From CAWAND01 sp963807065 (GTDB lineage: Bacteria > Chloroflexota > Anaerolineae > Anaerolineales > E44-bin32), in the NCBI GenBank assembly GCA_963807065.1, contig CAWDZQ010000003.1:1240001-1304000 (forward strand): a DNA stretch of 64,000 nucleotides, written 5' to 3'. Below the pieces are notes generated by a model that was given only the letters and a program-made list of their open reading frames with translations, ran no database searches and had not been told where the DNA came from. Positions 36,884 to 46,651 of the stretch are shown here, in pieces; the stretch's first letter is position 1; every line of letters starts with the position of its first letter. The translations under genes were made by a program, and so were the position numbers.

Positions 36884-38077
36884 ATGTCGCTGGAGAAGGC
36901 AAAACCGCAACTCCAAATTCTGTTCGTCCTCTACGAGAGCTTCGCCTCCAACAGCGCCATTCATGTGCACTACTTGGCTACTCATCTCACCCGCATCGGC
37001 TGCCGCTGTTGCGTAGCGGCCCCCTCTCGCCCGCTTCACGTTCGGGGCCTCGAACAGCAAGCCTACGAGACGTTTCTCTACTCTCAGATCGCTGAACTTG
37101 AAGCCTATTTGAGGGACTTCAACGGACCAGATGTGATTCACGCCTGGACACCGCGGGAGAATGTACGACAATTCATCGGCTGGCTTCCGAAAGAATGGGG
37201 CGCACCTCTCATTGTGCATTTGGAGGACTACGAGGACGCCATCTTCCGCCGCATGTTTCCTCATACGCTGGAGCGTCTCCTGAGGCAACACTTTGTCGGG
37301 GTCCCTTCGACTCTTTCCCACCCGATACGTTCCCGGCAGTTTCTCCAATCGGCGGATGGGGTGTCCGTGATCGTCGATGAGCTTCGCGAAGTGGTCCCCG
37401 CTGGCAAGCCGATCCACTTGCTACAACCTGGAGTGGATTTCGACCTCTTTCATCCCATGCCCTGCGCCCACGCCGTGCTCGGACACGTATTGCCTGAAGA
37501 GGTCTTCATGCTTGGCTACACAGGGAACGTGCATAGGGCAAATCGGAGCGATGTCTTGCGTGTATATGATGCGGCAGTGGCGCTGACTCGGATCGGAATT
37601 CCCGCCGCCGTTTTGCGCACCGGCAAGAACATGGTTCCCTTGTTCTCCCACAATCATGCGAAGACCTTCAATGAGATTGCGTTGGGCCACGTCAGCTACA
37701 GGGAGCTGCCAGGCATTATGGCGTGCGCAGACCTGCTAGTTCAGCCGGGCGAAGCGAGCCCATTTGAGGTCTACCGGCTGCCATCAAAGCTGCCTGACTA
37801 CCTCGCAACAGGCCGGCCTATCATCTTGCCTGCCGTAAATTTGGGTCGTGAGCTGACCCACATGCAGAATGCGTTCGTTCACGCTTCTGTCGGCGTCGAT
37901 GAGATTGTAAGTGCCGCCAAACTGTTGCGGGACGACAGCACTCTGGCTGAGCGGTTAGGAAGCGAAGCCTGGAAGTTCGCCCAAAGACGTTTCAGCTGGG
38001 AAACGACCGCCCAGGAGACTCTGCAGTTCTACCGGTCTGTCATTGCTCGAGCAGGCGCTGGAGATCCCGGTTTCTGA
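36884..38077 (+). CDS. GT4-like glycosyltransferase
   Basis: 397 residues from ATG 36884, preceded by CCGGAGGCC; GTG 36881 is next to it. The N-terminal half starts LQILFVLYESFASNSAIHVH with a loop for the donor phosphates. The donor half has MLGYTGNVHRANRSDVLRVY and, in place of the strict E-x7-E, LLVQPGEASPFEVYRLPSKL then PDYLATGRPIILP, a variant seen in GT4 enzymes of O-antigen loci. FSWETTAQETLQFYRSVIA is the closing helix. Last intact gene of the 29.8-38.1 kb plus-strand series; a strong terminator lies 530 bp downstream. Confidence 0.82.
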   Translation: MSLEKAKPQLQILFVLYESFASNSAIHVHYLATHLTRIGCRCCVAAPSRPLHVRGLEQQAYETFLYSQIAELEAYLRDFNGPDVIHAWTPRENVRQFIGWLPKEWGAPLIVHLEDYEDAIFRRMFPHTLERLLRQHFVGVPSTLSHPIRSRQFLQSADGVSVIVDELREVVPAGKPIHLLQPGVDFDLFHPMPCAHAVLGHVLPEEVFMLGYTGNVHRANRSDVLRVYDAAVALTRIGIPAAVLRTGKNMVPLFSHNHAKTFNEIALGHVSYRELPGIMACADLLVQPGEASPFEVYRLPSKLPDYLATGRPIILPAVNLGRELTHMQNAFVHASVGVDEIVSAAKLLRDDSTLAERLGSEAWKFAQRRFSWETTAQETLQFYRSVIARAGAGDPGF

Positions 38078-38314
38078 GCAGGATCAGCCTGAGATCCAGT
38101 CGGAGCCGTCTCGGGGCGGTGATTTTGCCGTATGACTTGCCCTGTCTCAGCCGGTGAGGCGAGGAGAAATGCTCTGCCAGCGGGCACCCAATCTGACTCC
38201 CGCGTTGCTCGAGCGGTGAGGGCACTCGATCCATTTCTCATTCAGCCTTTCCCCCCGCCATGCAATCGTCTTCGGTTGGTAAGTGGGCTGCTCACCCGCA
38301 CATGCGAACCACAT

Positions 38315-38520
38315 CTATAGCCAACGCCGGGAGACGAGGCGCGGAGACCCATGGCGCCAGGCATAGGGCAGACCCCGGACCAACCCGCATGCGATTCTCC
38401 AACCTTTGCGCGGGCTCAGGGCCAATCGACCCAAGACATGAGCAGCCATCGAGGGAAGACTGTACGGAATCAGATCTCTCAAATCCGCGTTATTGAACAC
38501 GCTCAAGCAGCGAATCCCTA
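38315..38520 (-). pseudogene. C-terminal relic of a second GT2 glycosyltransferase
   Basis: The minus strand reads RCLSVFNNADLRDLIPYSLP, then SMAAHVLGRLALSPRKGWRI and a run ending GLPYAWRHGSPRLVSRRWL. This is the pattern of the helix-rich tail after the catalytic domain in GT2 enzymes (compare NRYLSVLKNAGMGSLVGYNF in the intact GT2 at 13.8-14.7 kb). No GT-A domain lies upstream. A relic, not an active gene. Confidence 0.6.
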
Positions 38521-38610
38521 TCAGAGCCTGCCACTGTTTAATGCTAGACAAAGTTCGCTGCTGAACAGCCGATCAGGGAATCGGGGACTGCATACTTGAG
38601 CTTCCGAACG

Positions 38611-38646
38611 AGCGCGGTCGACAGCACTCATCGACCGCGCTTTCTC
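38611..38646 (+). terminator. Intrinsic terminator
   Basis: AGCGCGGTCGA (38611-38621) and TCGACCGCGCT (38631-38641) form a perfect 11-bp GC-rich stem with a 9-base loop, followed by TTTCTC on the plus strand. It fits the end of the long plus-strand transcription unit that finishes with the GT4 at 38077, with a decayed gene in between. Confidence 0.7.
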
Positions 38647-38786
38647 ACCAGGGTCCTAGGATGGGCGAGGAACAATGTGACTCTGCAGTTCGCCGAGAGC
38701 CAATTAGCCGCGGAGGTTTCAAGAAATCTGTGCCTGCCTAGAGCCATTCCCCTGTGCGACGAAACGCCTTTGCATCCGAAGGATCG

Positions 38787-40675
38787 TCATCTAAACCAGG
38801 CCAGCCTCTCATCGGGAGCCGCCTTGATCCTTGCCCAGATGTCCTCTCGCCACCGCCGTAACGCCTGCCGCTGATCAAGCACCACCCTATAGGCCCCCAA
38901 GGAAGACTGCTCGAGCAGGAGCACATACCCAAAGATCCTTACCTCATAAAGGAGAATGCGCCACCAATCGCGACGCCAAGTTTCAGGAGCTTCATTCTTC
39001 CAAAGAGTCAAGTAACGGTTCTTAACCGCGTCACGCCGTCGGATTCTCGGCACCGGCCCCCGAGTCCCGGGCCGAAAGGTCCTGTCATGGACCGCAGACG
39101 CACGAGGTTCATACCAGGCATGCCACCCAAGGAGCCGCGCACGCCACGCCAGGTCGACATCCTCCATGTATGCGAAGTAAGATTCGTCGAATACTTGACC
39201 TTGGATCCTGAGATCCTTGAGTGCCGCCATCCGATAGAGCGGCGCGGCTCCATCAACACCGAAGATCTCACCTGCCTCATCGAATTGTCCCCGGTCTGCC
39301 TCACCGTGGCCCCGCAAATACTGATGGCGACTGCGATCTATGAACAGCCCGGTACCGTCGAGCAGCCGTTCATCCAGGACGCCCTTCCCGGAGAGCCAGA
39401 GTTTTCCCATCGCTGAGCCGTAGTTGGGCCTCCTTACAAGCACATCAACCAGTGAAGCAACGTACTCCGACCCCATAACAACGTCAGGGTTGACGGCAAG
39501 GTAGTATTCGCCTCGTGCAGCCCCAATAGCACGGTTGTGTGCAAAACCATATCCCCAATTCTTGCTCATGCCGATCAGCGAAGCATCGGGCGCAAGATGG
39601 TTAACGACTTCGACGGAGTTATCGTCCGAGGCGTTGTCGACGGCGATCAACTCCCAATTGGGGTAGGTCTGGTCTCGGACAGCAGAGAGACAGGCGGGGA
39701 GGTCGCTGGCGCTGTTCCAAGTGATGATGCCAATGCTGACAAGCGGCAAGTTTGAATTCACGTCGTCTTCCCCCCTACGCGGTAAGGACGAGAATGGAGC
39801 AGGGATGCCTTCCGGGCTTTCATTTGGCAAGGCAGACTGGTATGAGAGCCGGCGATGACCAGGCTGAACAAGTTGTTCATAAGGCAACTTGTCGAAGACA
39901 TCCAGCTCGCCGCCAATCGTGGCATCTATCACCCGCCGGCCATCGGCTTCGAAAGCGTTTCGGGCCATCTGGTAGGCGATTTCGGACGTCCGCAGATCGG
40001 GAAGCTGCCAGTGAAAACCCTTGGGGAAATAATCCTGCACGAAGTGGTCATGGTCCACCCCCTTGCCCACGACGGTGGAATGCGGCGTACCTTTGGCCTG
40101 GTAATGGTGATCCACGCCGAGCAGGATTACCTCAGAAAAGCCCATGTAGTAGGCAATTTGCATCGCCACAAAAGTCACGGTCGCCCCACCCCAAACCCCC
40201 TGCGTGAGGTCTTCGGAGAAGCCCGGGGCGAACACCTCGTGGAGGAAGTGCACGGCCGGATGGGGGTGAAACAGTCGGCGCTGGCTCCAGTTCAGGAATT
40301 GGGGCATGGCCAGCTCGCGTATTTGATCCGCCGACTGCTGGAGGACCAGGCCATTCATGCAGGCGTAATAGGTCGGGCGGAAATCCTGCTCCCCGAACAT
40401 GAGGTAGATGCGGTTGAGCCCAAATGAGAACTCGCCCCGGATCCGCCCCAAGTCTGTCCGCGCCAGGCTGGGGCCGTTGCCAATGATGAAACAGCGTTCC
40501 CCTGCATGCTGATTGCGCAGCGAAAGGAGCTTTTCAAAGTTGTCGGTCCCGGGCCCGGCGTGGAACGGTAGGCGACATCGTCCGGCATGGCTGCCAGGCG
40601 ACGCCAGCCTGCGTGTATGAGGCGACCAAGCGTCACTTCCTCGCGCGGGAGACGCCGCAGCCGATCAAAGGTCAT
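38787..40675 (-). CDS. DUF115 (MptE-like) - GT2 fusion protein, frameshifted near its start
   Basis: The continuous frame starts at 40451 (554 residues). Upstream, shifting frame in the CCCGGGCCCGG tract (plus 40548-40558) adds DNFEKLLSLRNQHAGERCFI, then IGNGPSLARTDLG, the Gly-rich entry of a DUF115/MptE-like domain. Before it, MTFDRLRRLPREEV from ATG 40675 completes the protein (~629 residues). The first half has FGLNRIYLMF, MQIAYYMGFSEVILLGVDHH and an ending typical of DUF115 proteins that modify surface glycans. The second half is a GT2: VSIGIITWNSASDLPACL, VDNASDDNS, NPDVVMGSEYVASL, FAYMEDVDLAWRARLLGW. Fused glycan enzymes; exact reaction unknown. Confidence 0.83.
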
Positions 40676-40882
40676 AGACTAAAATCTTCCTCCAGCGAGA
40701 ACCGTACTCCTCACGCAGCCTTCCGTCAAACCATTGACTGCCACCTGCCTCCGTCAGACGGGACCCTGCTGCTTGTCTTGAATAGGACCAGGAGAAAGGC
40801 AATATCCCCACCTCCGGATCTTGTCATCCAAGTGACTGTTCACAGGTTGGCCCCTATTGCGAGGTCAACGTGAGGCCCCCAA

Positions 40883-42052
40883 TCAAGTTCGGACCGCCTC
40901 GTAGATCTCAGTCAACCGGTGGTAGTTGCGGTCGGGGCTGTAGACCCGTTCATACTCCCTGCGGCCGAACTGCCTCATTCGCTCAAGCCGTCCATCATCG
41001 GTCCACAGGGTTCGTACAACCCGCCGCAAATCATCTGGATCTCCGGTTTTGAACACGGCACCCGCGTGTTGCCCGACCATCTCCCAAGGTGCTCCGATGG
41101 CCGAGGCGACAACCGGCGTACCACAGGCAAACCCCTCGATAATCGTCATGGGCAGACCCTCAAAAGCGATAGAGGGCACAATCAAGAGTCTGGCCCGCTT
41201 CATGGCCGCTATGACCTCCTCATGCGTGATCTGGCCCAAAACCCGAACATGCTCCAGGCCTTGTTCCACGACCATCTTTCGGATCGTTTTCTCAAGGGGA
41301 CCCGACCCGACAATATCGAGTGGAATGTCCGACAAGCGACGCCACCCCGACAGCAACGTGTCCACCCCCTTTTCCGAGGTCAGCCGACCCACGAACAGCG
41401 CTCGTTCCCGCCCTTCCTTCCCCATCCCAGGGTCTGGCAGAAAGTTGGCCTTGATGTGGAGCTTCTCGTGCGGAAGACCTCCCGCTTCAAGCACGCCCCG
41501 CATCCACTCACTCAGGACAATCAGAGCGTCCACCTTGTGCGACCACGTGCGCACCATTCGGCTCCCGACCTGCAGTCCCGCCACGACGGCGCTGGCGCCT
41601 CGATCCTGCCGATAGCAATTGTGGGCCACCGCCGGCCATGGCACGAGCTTGCCCACACAGTCCAGGCACACGTGGCCAGCCCGAAAATGCGTCGCCGCCG
41701 CACATGTCAGCCGGTAATTGTGCAAGGTCACAACTACCGGGACATTGAGACTCTTGACGGCATGGACACCGGAGGGAGAAATGAGCGGGAAGGTGTTGTG
41801 AAAGTGCACCACGTCAGGGCAAGTTGCGTGCACAAGGTGGCTCAACTCATTCCAGCTACGCCACGACCAGAATGCTTCAACCGCGGCTGCCAGGCGCGGG
41901 GTTGCATCCAACTCTTCATTGCTACGCGCATAGGTTTCAACCTGGTGCCCGCGTGAACGAAGCAGTTGGACTTCGTTCTCGAAAGCGAAATCCTCACCGC
42001 CTTGTTGCAGATAGTAATTGTGCGCCATCAGCACCCGGGGAACAGCGTTCAC
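40883..42052 (-). CDS. GT4 family glycosyltransferase
   Basis: 389 residues. VLMAHNYYLQQGGEDFAFEN opens the acceptor domain with the GGED loop. RLTCAAATHFRAGHVCLDCV holds cysteines that form a small cluster common in this GT4 subgroup (also present in the GT4 at 7.5-8.8 kb). ERALFVGRLTSEKGVDTLLS begins the donor domain, and AFEGLPMTIIEGFACGTPVV has E-x7-E. The first of three plus-reading-edge genes on the minus strand (flippase, GT4, GT4) that probably form a unit with gaps of ~40-140 bp. Specificity unknown. Confidence 0.9.
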   Translation of the reverse strand: MNAVPRVLMAHNYYLQQGGEDFAFENEVQLLRSRGHQVETYARSNEELDATPRLAAAVEAFWSWRSWNELSHLVHATCPDVVHFHNTFPLISPSGVHAVKSLNVPVVVTLHNYRLTCAAATHFRAGHVCLDCVGKLVPWPAVAHNCYRQDRGASAVVAGLQVGSRMVRTWSHKVDALIVLSEWMRGVLEAGGLPHEKLHIKANFLPDPGMGKEGRERALFVGRLTSEKGVDTLLSGWRRLSDIPLDIVGSGPLEKTIRKMVVEQGLEHVRVLGQITHEEVIAAMKRARLLIVPSIAFEGLPMTIIEGFACGTPVVASAIGAPWEMVGQHAGAVFKTGDPDDLRRVVRTLWTDDGRLERMRQFGRREYERVYSPDRNYHRLTEIYEAVRT

Positions 42053-42190
42053 GATTCCATACCCCTCGAGTCGGCCTCATTATCTACTGGTGGTTCCGGA
42101 CCACTCTCCAAAGCAATGACACTTGCCGACGGCTTCCTTTCCCGGAAGTAACTGCAGTGGATTGTCCGACATCATCGTTGCTGCCCTTGC

Positions 42191-43285
42191 TCAAGCCCGG
42201 ACACTAGCGAAGAAAGCTCCGAGCTTCTCAGCTGCAGCGTCCCACGTGAAATGGGCCCTGACCCATTGCCTGCTCCCCTCGCCGAAAGCCTCTCGTGTCT
42301 GCTTGTCCCATGCCATGATCGATGCAATCTGGCGAACCCATCCTTCCGGCCCATCATACGCGATTAGCCAGCCGGTGACCCTGTCGACCACGAGTTCGTC
42401 CATCTCTGGAAGAGGCCTGGCTACAACCGGGATCCCCATGGCTGTGGCCTCGAGCACGGCATTCGACATGCCCTCCAGTTCGGAAGGATGCACCAGCACA
42501 CTTGCCCCATTCAACAGATCTCGAACCGCCGTCCTTTCTACGAAACCCAGATGCGTTACGTTGGGCGCATGGGTGATTTCGCGCATCAGCCGTCTGGCGA
42601 AGCTGGACGAACCAACCCTTCCAACCATGACGAAATCAGCCTGCGGCATCTGGGCTGCCAACTCCAGGATGCACTCGGGTTGCTTGCTTGGGATCATGGC
42701 CCCGACGAAAAGGGCGTAGCCGGGGGAAAGGCCGTAGGCGGCCACCGGCCCCGCCCGTCCAGGGGAGAAGACGTCAACATCTACCCCATTCGGGACAATG
42801 CATTCAACTTTACGGCCGAAGCGCAATTCAACCACCTCCGCCGCTGCCATGCTCACAGCCAGCACGTGGTCGGCGAAAGTGATGGCGAAGCGGACACTCC
42901 CGGCATACGGGTCGTCGTCCCTGGGCCCGACGCTGGCGGTGAAAATGTGCCGGGGGCGCCCCATTCCCCTCGCCTTGGCAAGAAGGGAGGCGGCGATGTT
43001 TGCCGGGGTGGCTGAAGCGTGATAGACAATGTCAAATCTGCGGGCAACCAGAGAAGCCAAGCCGATCCGCTGGATGTTTGCCAGCGACCACAAACCCGGC
43101 GCCAGTCGTAAATCTTCGGGGGTCTCGGGGGAGCTGAAACTTGAGAACTGCACATCCGGCAGCCGTGCGGCGACCTCCCGGAGCTTGCTGGCAATCGGAT
43201 GTCGCCAACGGTCGAGATGAATCGGCAGGAGGACCTGCGGTGGATTGGCAGCCTTTGTGTCAGTCAAGGGCATGCCTCCCAGCAT
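42191..43285 (-). CDS. GT4 family glycosyltransferase
   Basis: 364 residues; the start could also be the second Met (MPLTDTKAAN). The N-terminal half is somewhat shorter than usual and lacks the classical GG loop, but the donor half is clear: GYALFVGAMIPSKQPECILE, VTHLGFVERTAVRDLLNGAS, and HPSELEGMSNAVLEATAMGI with the E-x7-E. The product should transfer a sugar from a nucleotide donor to the polymer in the cytoplasm. It lies 42 bp downstream of the flippase gene on the same strand. Confidence 0.87.
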   Translation of the reverse strand: MLGGMPLTDTKAANPPQVLLPIHLDRWRHPIASKLREVAARLPDVQFSSFSSPETPEDLRLAPGLWSLANIQRIGLASLVARRFDIVYHASATPANIAASLLAKARGMGRPRHIFTASVGPRDDDPYAGSVRFAITFADHVLAVSMAAAEVVELRFGRKVECIVPNGVDVDVFSPGRAGPVAAYGLSPGYALFVGAMIPSKQPECILELAAQMPQADFVMVGRVGSSSFARRLMREITHAPNVTHLGFVERTAVRDLLNGASVLVHPSELEGMSNAVLEATAMGIPVVARPLPEMDELVVDRVTGWLIAYDGPEGWVRQIASIMAWDKQTREAFGEGSRQWVRAHFTWDAAAEKLGAFFASVRA

Positions 43286-43327
43286 CCCCCCTTTGGATCT
43301 TCCATTGATGGGAATGCTTTACAGACG

Positions 43328-44839
43328 TTATCCTGCTTCCCGATCTTCCCCATCAGACTTTTGAAACAGCAACCGGCGCAGGAGACCCAGCTCTTGCCTT
43401 CCGAAGGCGCCCATGGCCGCCATCATACCTGTAAAGCTGATCAGCCCCGCCGTCACGGACAGGGCGAGTCCCAGCATGCTTCGGTGTGGGATAAGGGCGA
43501 CGACAACAGCCATGATCAAGGAAGCGAGGGCCGCCTTGCCAGTGTAGATCATGGGCAGCGCCAATCTCTCTCGCCGGAATGTAAACCAGACCGCAAGTCC
43601 CAGGTCAAGGGCATACCCCAGCAACGTAGCACAAGCGCCTCCGACGAGACCTGCGTAGGAGACACCGACCAAGACCAACGGCACATAGATCAGCGCCGCA
43701 ACGCCCCGTGAGATGGCCAGTGCCTTCGTGTCCCGCAAAATCTGCAGCAGGATAGCAAATATGGTCTGTGTTCCAGCAAAGAGGTAGCCGAGACCTATCA
43801 GAGGTATCAGCAACCCTGCGCTTTCGGCGATTCCCTCGGCCGCCAGGTGAGTCAGGATCGCGGGACCCAAAACGCTCAACCCAGCTAATGCGGGGATGGT
43901 CAAGCCCAGAGAGTAGCGCAAAGTGTAGGCCAGCATCCAGCGGCCCCGGTCTTTGTCGTTCCTGTCCCAGCTGCGGCTGACCGCCGGGAGCAGCGCCGTC
44001 CCCACCGGCACGAACAGCTCGCGTACAATCCGGGCGAGACTGTAAGCCGCCGCATAGATACCCACTGCCTCCGACCCAAGCTGTGCGGCAACGACCAAGC
44101 GGTCAGCAAAAGAGAGGACGGTCCCGGCAAAATAGCTTGGGACCAGGGGCAGACTGAACTGCAGGCTTGGCCTCAGCGAACTCAGCTTCGGCCAGCCTAC
44201 CCCAACCTCACGAAAGGCAAGCACCAAGACGGCCAGCGCAAATGCGAGTTCCCAGGCCACAGCCCCCCTCACGGCTGTGAGGAGATCACCGGTCCATAGG
44301 ATCAGGGCCGCAACGATGGACATCTGGCCGAGGGTTTCAACAGTGCTTAGTGCACCATAGAGCTTAACCCGATGAACTCCCCGCTGCAGCTGCATTCCCA
44401 ATTGCGCCACGGCTGACAAACCCGTCCAGATTCCGAGCCAGCGTGCAATAGGGACGTAGGCGGGGTCACCCAGCACCAATCCTGCCAGGGGCGACGGGAA
44501 GAGAACCGCGAGGATGGTCAGGACGATCCCAAAGAGAGACACGAGCGCAAGGATTGGTAAGAAGACATCTCTTCTCCGCTCTCGGTCGTCTGTGCCTGAC
44601 ATGAAGCGGACCAGCGTCGTGTCCAACTGCAGGATGATGATGGAGATCCCCACGGATACAGCCACCAAAGATTGTGTCCATACGCCATAGGTGGCAGCGC
44701 CGAGACCGCGGCCGATGACGGGCAAGAGGATGAGTCCGCGAAGGCGAGCGAGACCACGCAGAACGCCCAAGACACCGACGTCACTTGCGTAGGTCATGGC
44801 TTCATCGAGGCGAGTTGCCTCTTGGTTTGTCTCACGCAA
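43328..44839 (-). CDS. Polysaccharide flippase (Wzx-like, MVF/MOP superfamily)
   Basis: 503 residues from TTG 44839; ATG 44797 (MTYASDVGVL) is an alternative. The sequence is a chain of about 12-14 hydrophobic helices with short charged loops. VLRGLARLRGLILLPVIGRG then LGAATYGVWTQSLVAVSVGI is the usual first-helix/second-helix signature of Polysacc_synt proteins (PF01943), and FADRLVVAAQLGSEAVGIYA marks the second half. It would flip an undecaprenyl-linked oligosaccharide to the outer face. Its presence beside a Wzm/Wzt exporter implies either two polymers or one of the systems serving a side chain. It heads a minus-strand unit with two GT4 genes. Confidence 0.88.
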   Translation of the reverse strand: MRETNQEATRLDEAMTYASDVGVLGVLRGLARLRGLILLPVIGRGLGAATYGVWTQSLVAVSVGISIIILQLDTTLVRFMSGTDDRERRRDVFLPILALVSLFGIVLTILAVLFPSPLAGLVLGDPAYVPIARWLGIWTGLSAVAQLGMQLQRGVHRVKLYGALSTVETLGQMSIVAALILWTGDLLTAVRGAVAWELAFALAVLVLAFREVGVGWPKLSSLRPSLQFSLPLVPSYFAGTVLSFADRLVVAAQLGSEAVGIYAAAYSLARIVRELFVPVGTALLPAVSRSWDRNDKDRGRWMLAYTLRYSLGLTIPALAGLSVLGPAILTHLAAEGIAESAGLLIPLIGLGYLFAGTQTIFAILLQILRDTKALAISRGVAALIYVPLVLVGVSYAGLVGGACATLLGYALDLGLAVWFTFRRERLALPMIYTGKAALASLIMAVVVALIPHRSMLGLALSVTAGLISFTGMMAAMGAFGRQELGLLRRLLFQKSDGEDREAG

Positions 44840-45408
44840 TGTCGACTCCGGTAGGGCTCAGTTGACCCGGACAAGTATATACGCTTGCATAAATGGGAGA
44901 CGTAGGCACGCACCGCTATAAGAGCCCGCGGAGCTTCACCTGGACATAAGACCATTCTCAAGTCCCGCCTTGGCCTGTACCGGGCTGCGTGCCCCTTAGC
45001 TAACCTGAATCCGTGCATCGCATGACCCCAAGCAGGCATGACTGTGGGGCAGATCCCGCCGGGTCTTCTGGGAGGGTTGACATGACACGGTGGCGTCCCA
45101 GCCTGCTTAGGGGAAAGCGAGCCCAACCTCTGATCCGGCTACTTATCAGCATTGGCCCCCTCGCCACGCTGTTGGCCCCAATGAAGAAGCCCAACCCGCG
45201 TTCTACGGGCCGGGCCATCTCGCAGGGTATGGGACCCGGCATTGCCCAGCGGCGGGAGCGGGAACGCCAGCCCGACCGAAAGATGCTCCGCCCATTCCAC
45301 CCACACGTTGGTCAATTCGAACTTGCCGTGCTAGATTCGAACTGAGCTCGCGCAACGGGAGGAGCAGACCGTGGATCAATTCGCTGGTCTAAGCCTTGGT
45401 GGACAGTC
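44840..45408. other. Divergent intergenic region
   Basis: 570 bp between the flippase unit (minus) and a GT2 (plus). A TTGACA occurs at 45077-45082 without a clear -10. No gene recognised. Confidence 0.35.
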
Positions 45409-46365
45409 GTGACTGAGTCAATTCGCGAGGATCGAGCCGAGAGACAGGTGGCCGTCCTCATCCCCTGCTTAAACGAGGCGAAGACAGTCGGCCAAGTGGT
45501 CGCCGACTTCTCCGAAGCCTTCCCTGGAACGAAAATCTACGTTTACGACAACGGATCCGACGACGAGACCTTTGAGGTCGCTCGCGCCGCCGGGGCCATT
45601 GTCCGTCGGGAGGCCAGACGGGGCAAGGGCAACGTGGTCCGTCGCATGTTCGGCGACATCGAAGCTGACGTCTATGTGCTGGTCGACGGGGACGGGACGT
45701 ATGATGCGGCCAGCGCTGCAACGATGGTGGCCAAGCTTATCGAAGATGGCCTTGATCTGATGAGCGGTGCCCGGAGGGTGACGGACGGCAACCCCTATCC
45801 CCCAGGCCACCGGCTGGGAAACGCTGCGCTCACACGCCTGGTCAAGTACACCTTCCACTCGGAGTTTCGAGACATGTTGTCCGGTTTGAAGGTGTGCTCC
45901 CGGCGCTTCGTCAAGACTTTCCCGGCACTGTCGGAGGGGTTCGAAATCGAGACCGAGATGACCATCCATGCCCTGGAACTGCGGATGCCGGTAGGCGAAG
46001 CTCGAAGTGCCTTATGGAGAACGCCCTCGGGCTCAGCCAGCAAGCTGTCAACCTTCCGAGATGGGTTGATCATCTTGAGGACCATCGGCAGCCTGGTGAA
46101 GGAGGAGAAACCGCTGCAGTTCTTCTCATTCGTGAGCGCCCTAATGGCCATCCTGTCGGCCGGTCTGGCCGTTCCAGTGGTTCAAGAGTTCATTGCGACG
46201 GGCCTCGTACCGCGCTTTCCAACAGCCATTCTGGCCAGCGCGCTGATGATCCTGGCCTTCCTCAGCTTGACTTGCGGGGTGATTCTGGATTCGGTCACTC
46301 GCGGCCGGAGGGAAATCAAGCGCTTGCACTACCTCGCGCTCAGCGCGCCTGAAGGGACCCTCTAG
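45409..46365 (+). CDS. GT2 polyprenyl-phosphate glycosyltransferase (dolichyl-phosphate-mannose synthase-like)
   Basis: 318 residues from GTG 45409. VAVLIPCLNEAKTVGQVV, IYVYDNGSDDETFEVARAAG, GKGNVVRRMFGDIEADVYVL and VDGDGTYDA (DxD) are the motifs of DPMS-like GT2 enzymes; FRDMLSGLKVCSRRFVKTFP and GFEIETEMTIHALEL follow in the standard order. Two C-terminal membrane helices (~225-250 and ~262-285) are typical of type II/III DPMS. Such an enzyme makes a polyprenyl-phosphate sugar, the donor used by GT-C enzymes. Several GT-C genes follow at once, which fits well. Confidence 0.9.
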   Translation: MTESIREDRAERQVAVLIPCLNEAKTVGQVVADFSEAFPGTKIYVYDNGSDDETFEVARAAGAIVRREARRGKGNVVRRMFGDIEADVYVLVDGDGTYDAASAATMVAKLIEDGLDLMSGARRVTDGNPYPPGHRLGNAALTRLVKYTFHSEFRDMLSGLKVCSRRFVKTFPALSEGFEIETEMTIHALELRMPVGEARSALWRTPSGSASKLSTFRDGLIILRTIGSLVKEEKPLQFFSFVSALMAILSAGLAVPVVQEFIATGLVPRFPTAILASALMILAFLSLTCGVILDSVTRGRREIKRLHYLALSAPEGTL

Positions 46366-46584
46366 CCGTACTCCCATCCTCCTGCTCAAGGCGAACAGCA
46401 CCGCCCCCAGCCCCGTATACATGGCATAATCCCCATTTGCCACTTCTGGTCAATCCCTTCAACTTGTGAATTTCATCACAAAGAGTTTGGACAGGTGCGC
46501 CACAGCTCCACCCCTCACTCCCGCGAACGTGAACAGGCGACCCAATCCGGCTGCTCTCAACCGAGCGTACCCTGGACGGTCTGC

Positions 46585-46613
46585 TTTGCATGCCTCCGGT
46601 CGTCCTGTACAAT
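46585..46613 (+). promoter_or_regulatory. Sigma-70-like promoter candidate
   Basis: TTTGCA (46585-46590) and TACAAT (46608-46613) are spaced by 17 bp and match the consensus at 4/6 and 5/6 positions. The expected start site near 46620 is ~30 bases before the ATG of the GT-C gene at 46652, which has AGGTGG upstream. Confidence 0.45.
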
Positions 46614-46651
46614 CACTCGCCATCCAGGTCGCCAGCCAGGTGGCATCCCCC

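Larger units (their letters stand above)
38078..38786. other. Gene-poor region with GT2 relic and terminator
   Basis: About 700 bp between convergent intact genes. It holds a minus-strand GT2 C-terminal relic (38315-38520) and an intrinsic terminator (38611-38646). A minus-strand frame at 38040-38234 ending RLRLDLRLILLRNRDLQRLL also looks protein-like, but I cannot assign it. Confidence 0.5.

Noticed and set aside
40919..41956. 345-codon open frame opposite the GT4 gene at 40.9-42.1 kb
   Set aside because: No protein-like motif; the minus-strand GT4 is complete and conserved.
45077..45082. TTGACA as a promoter for the GT2 at 45.4 kb
   Set aside because: No acceptable -10 box at 16-18 bases, and over 300 bp from the start codon.
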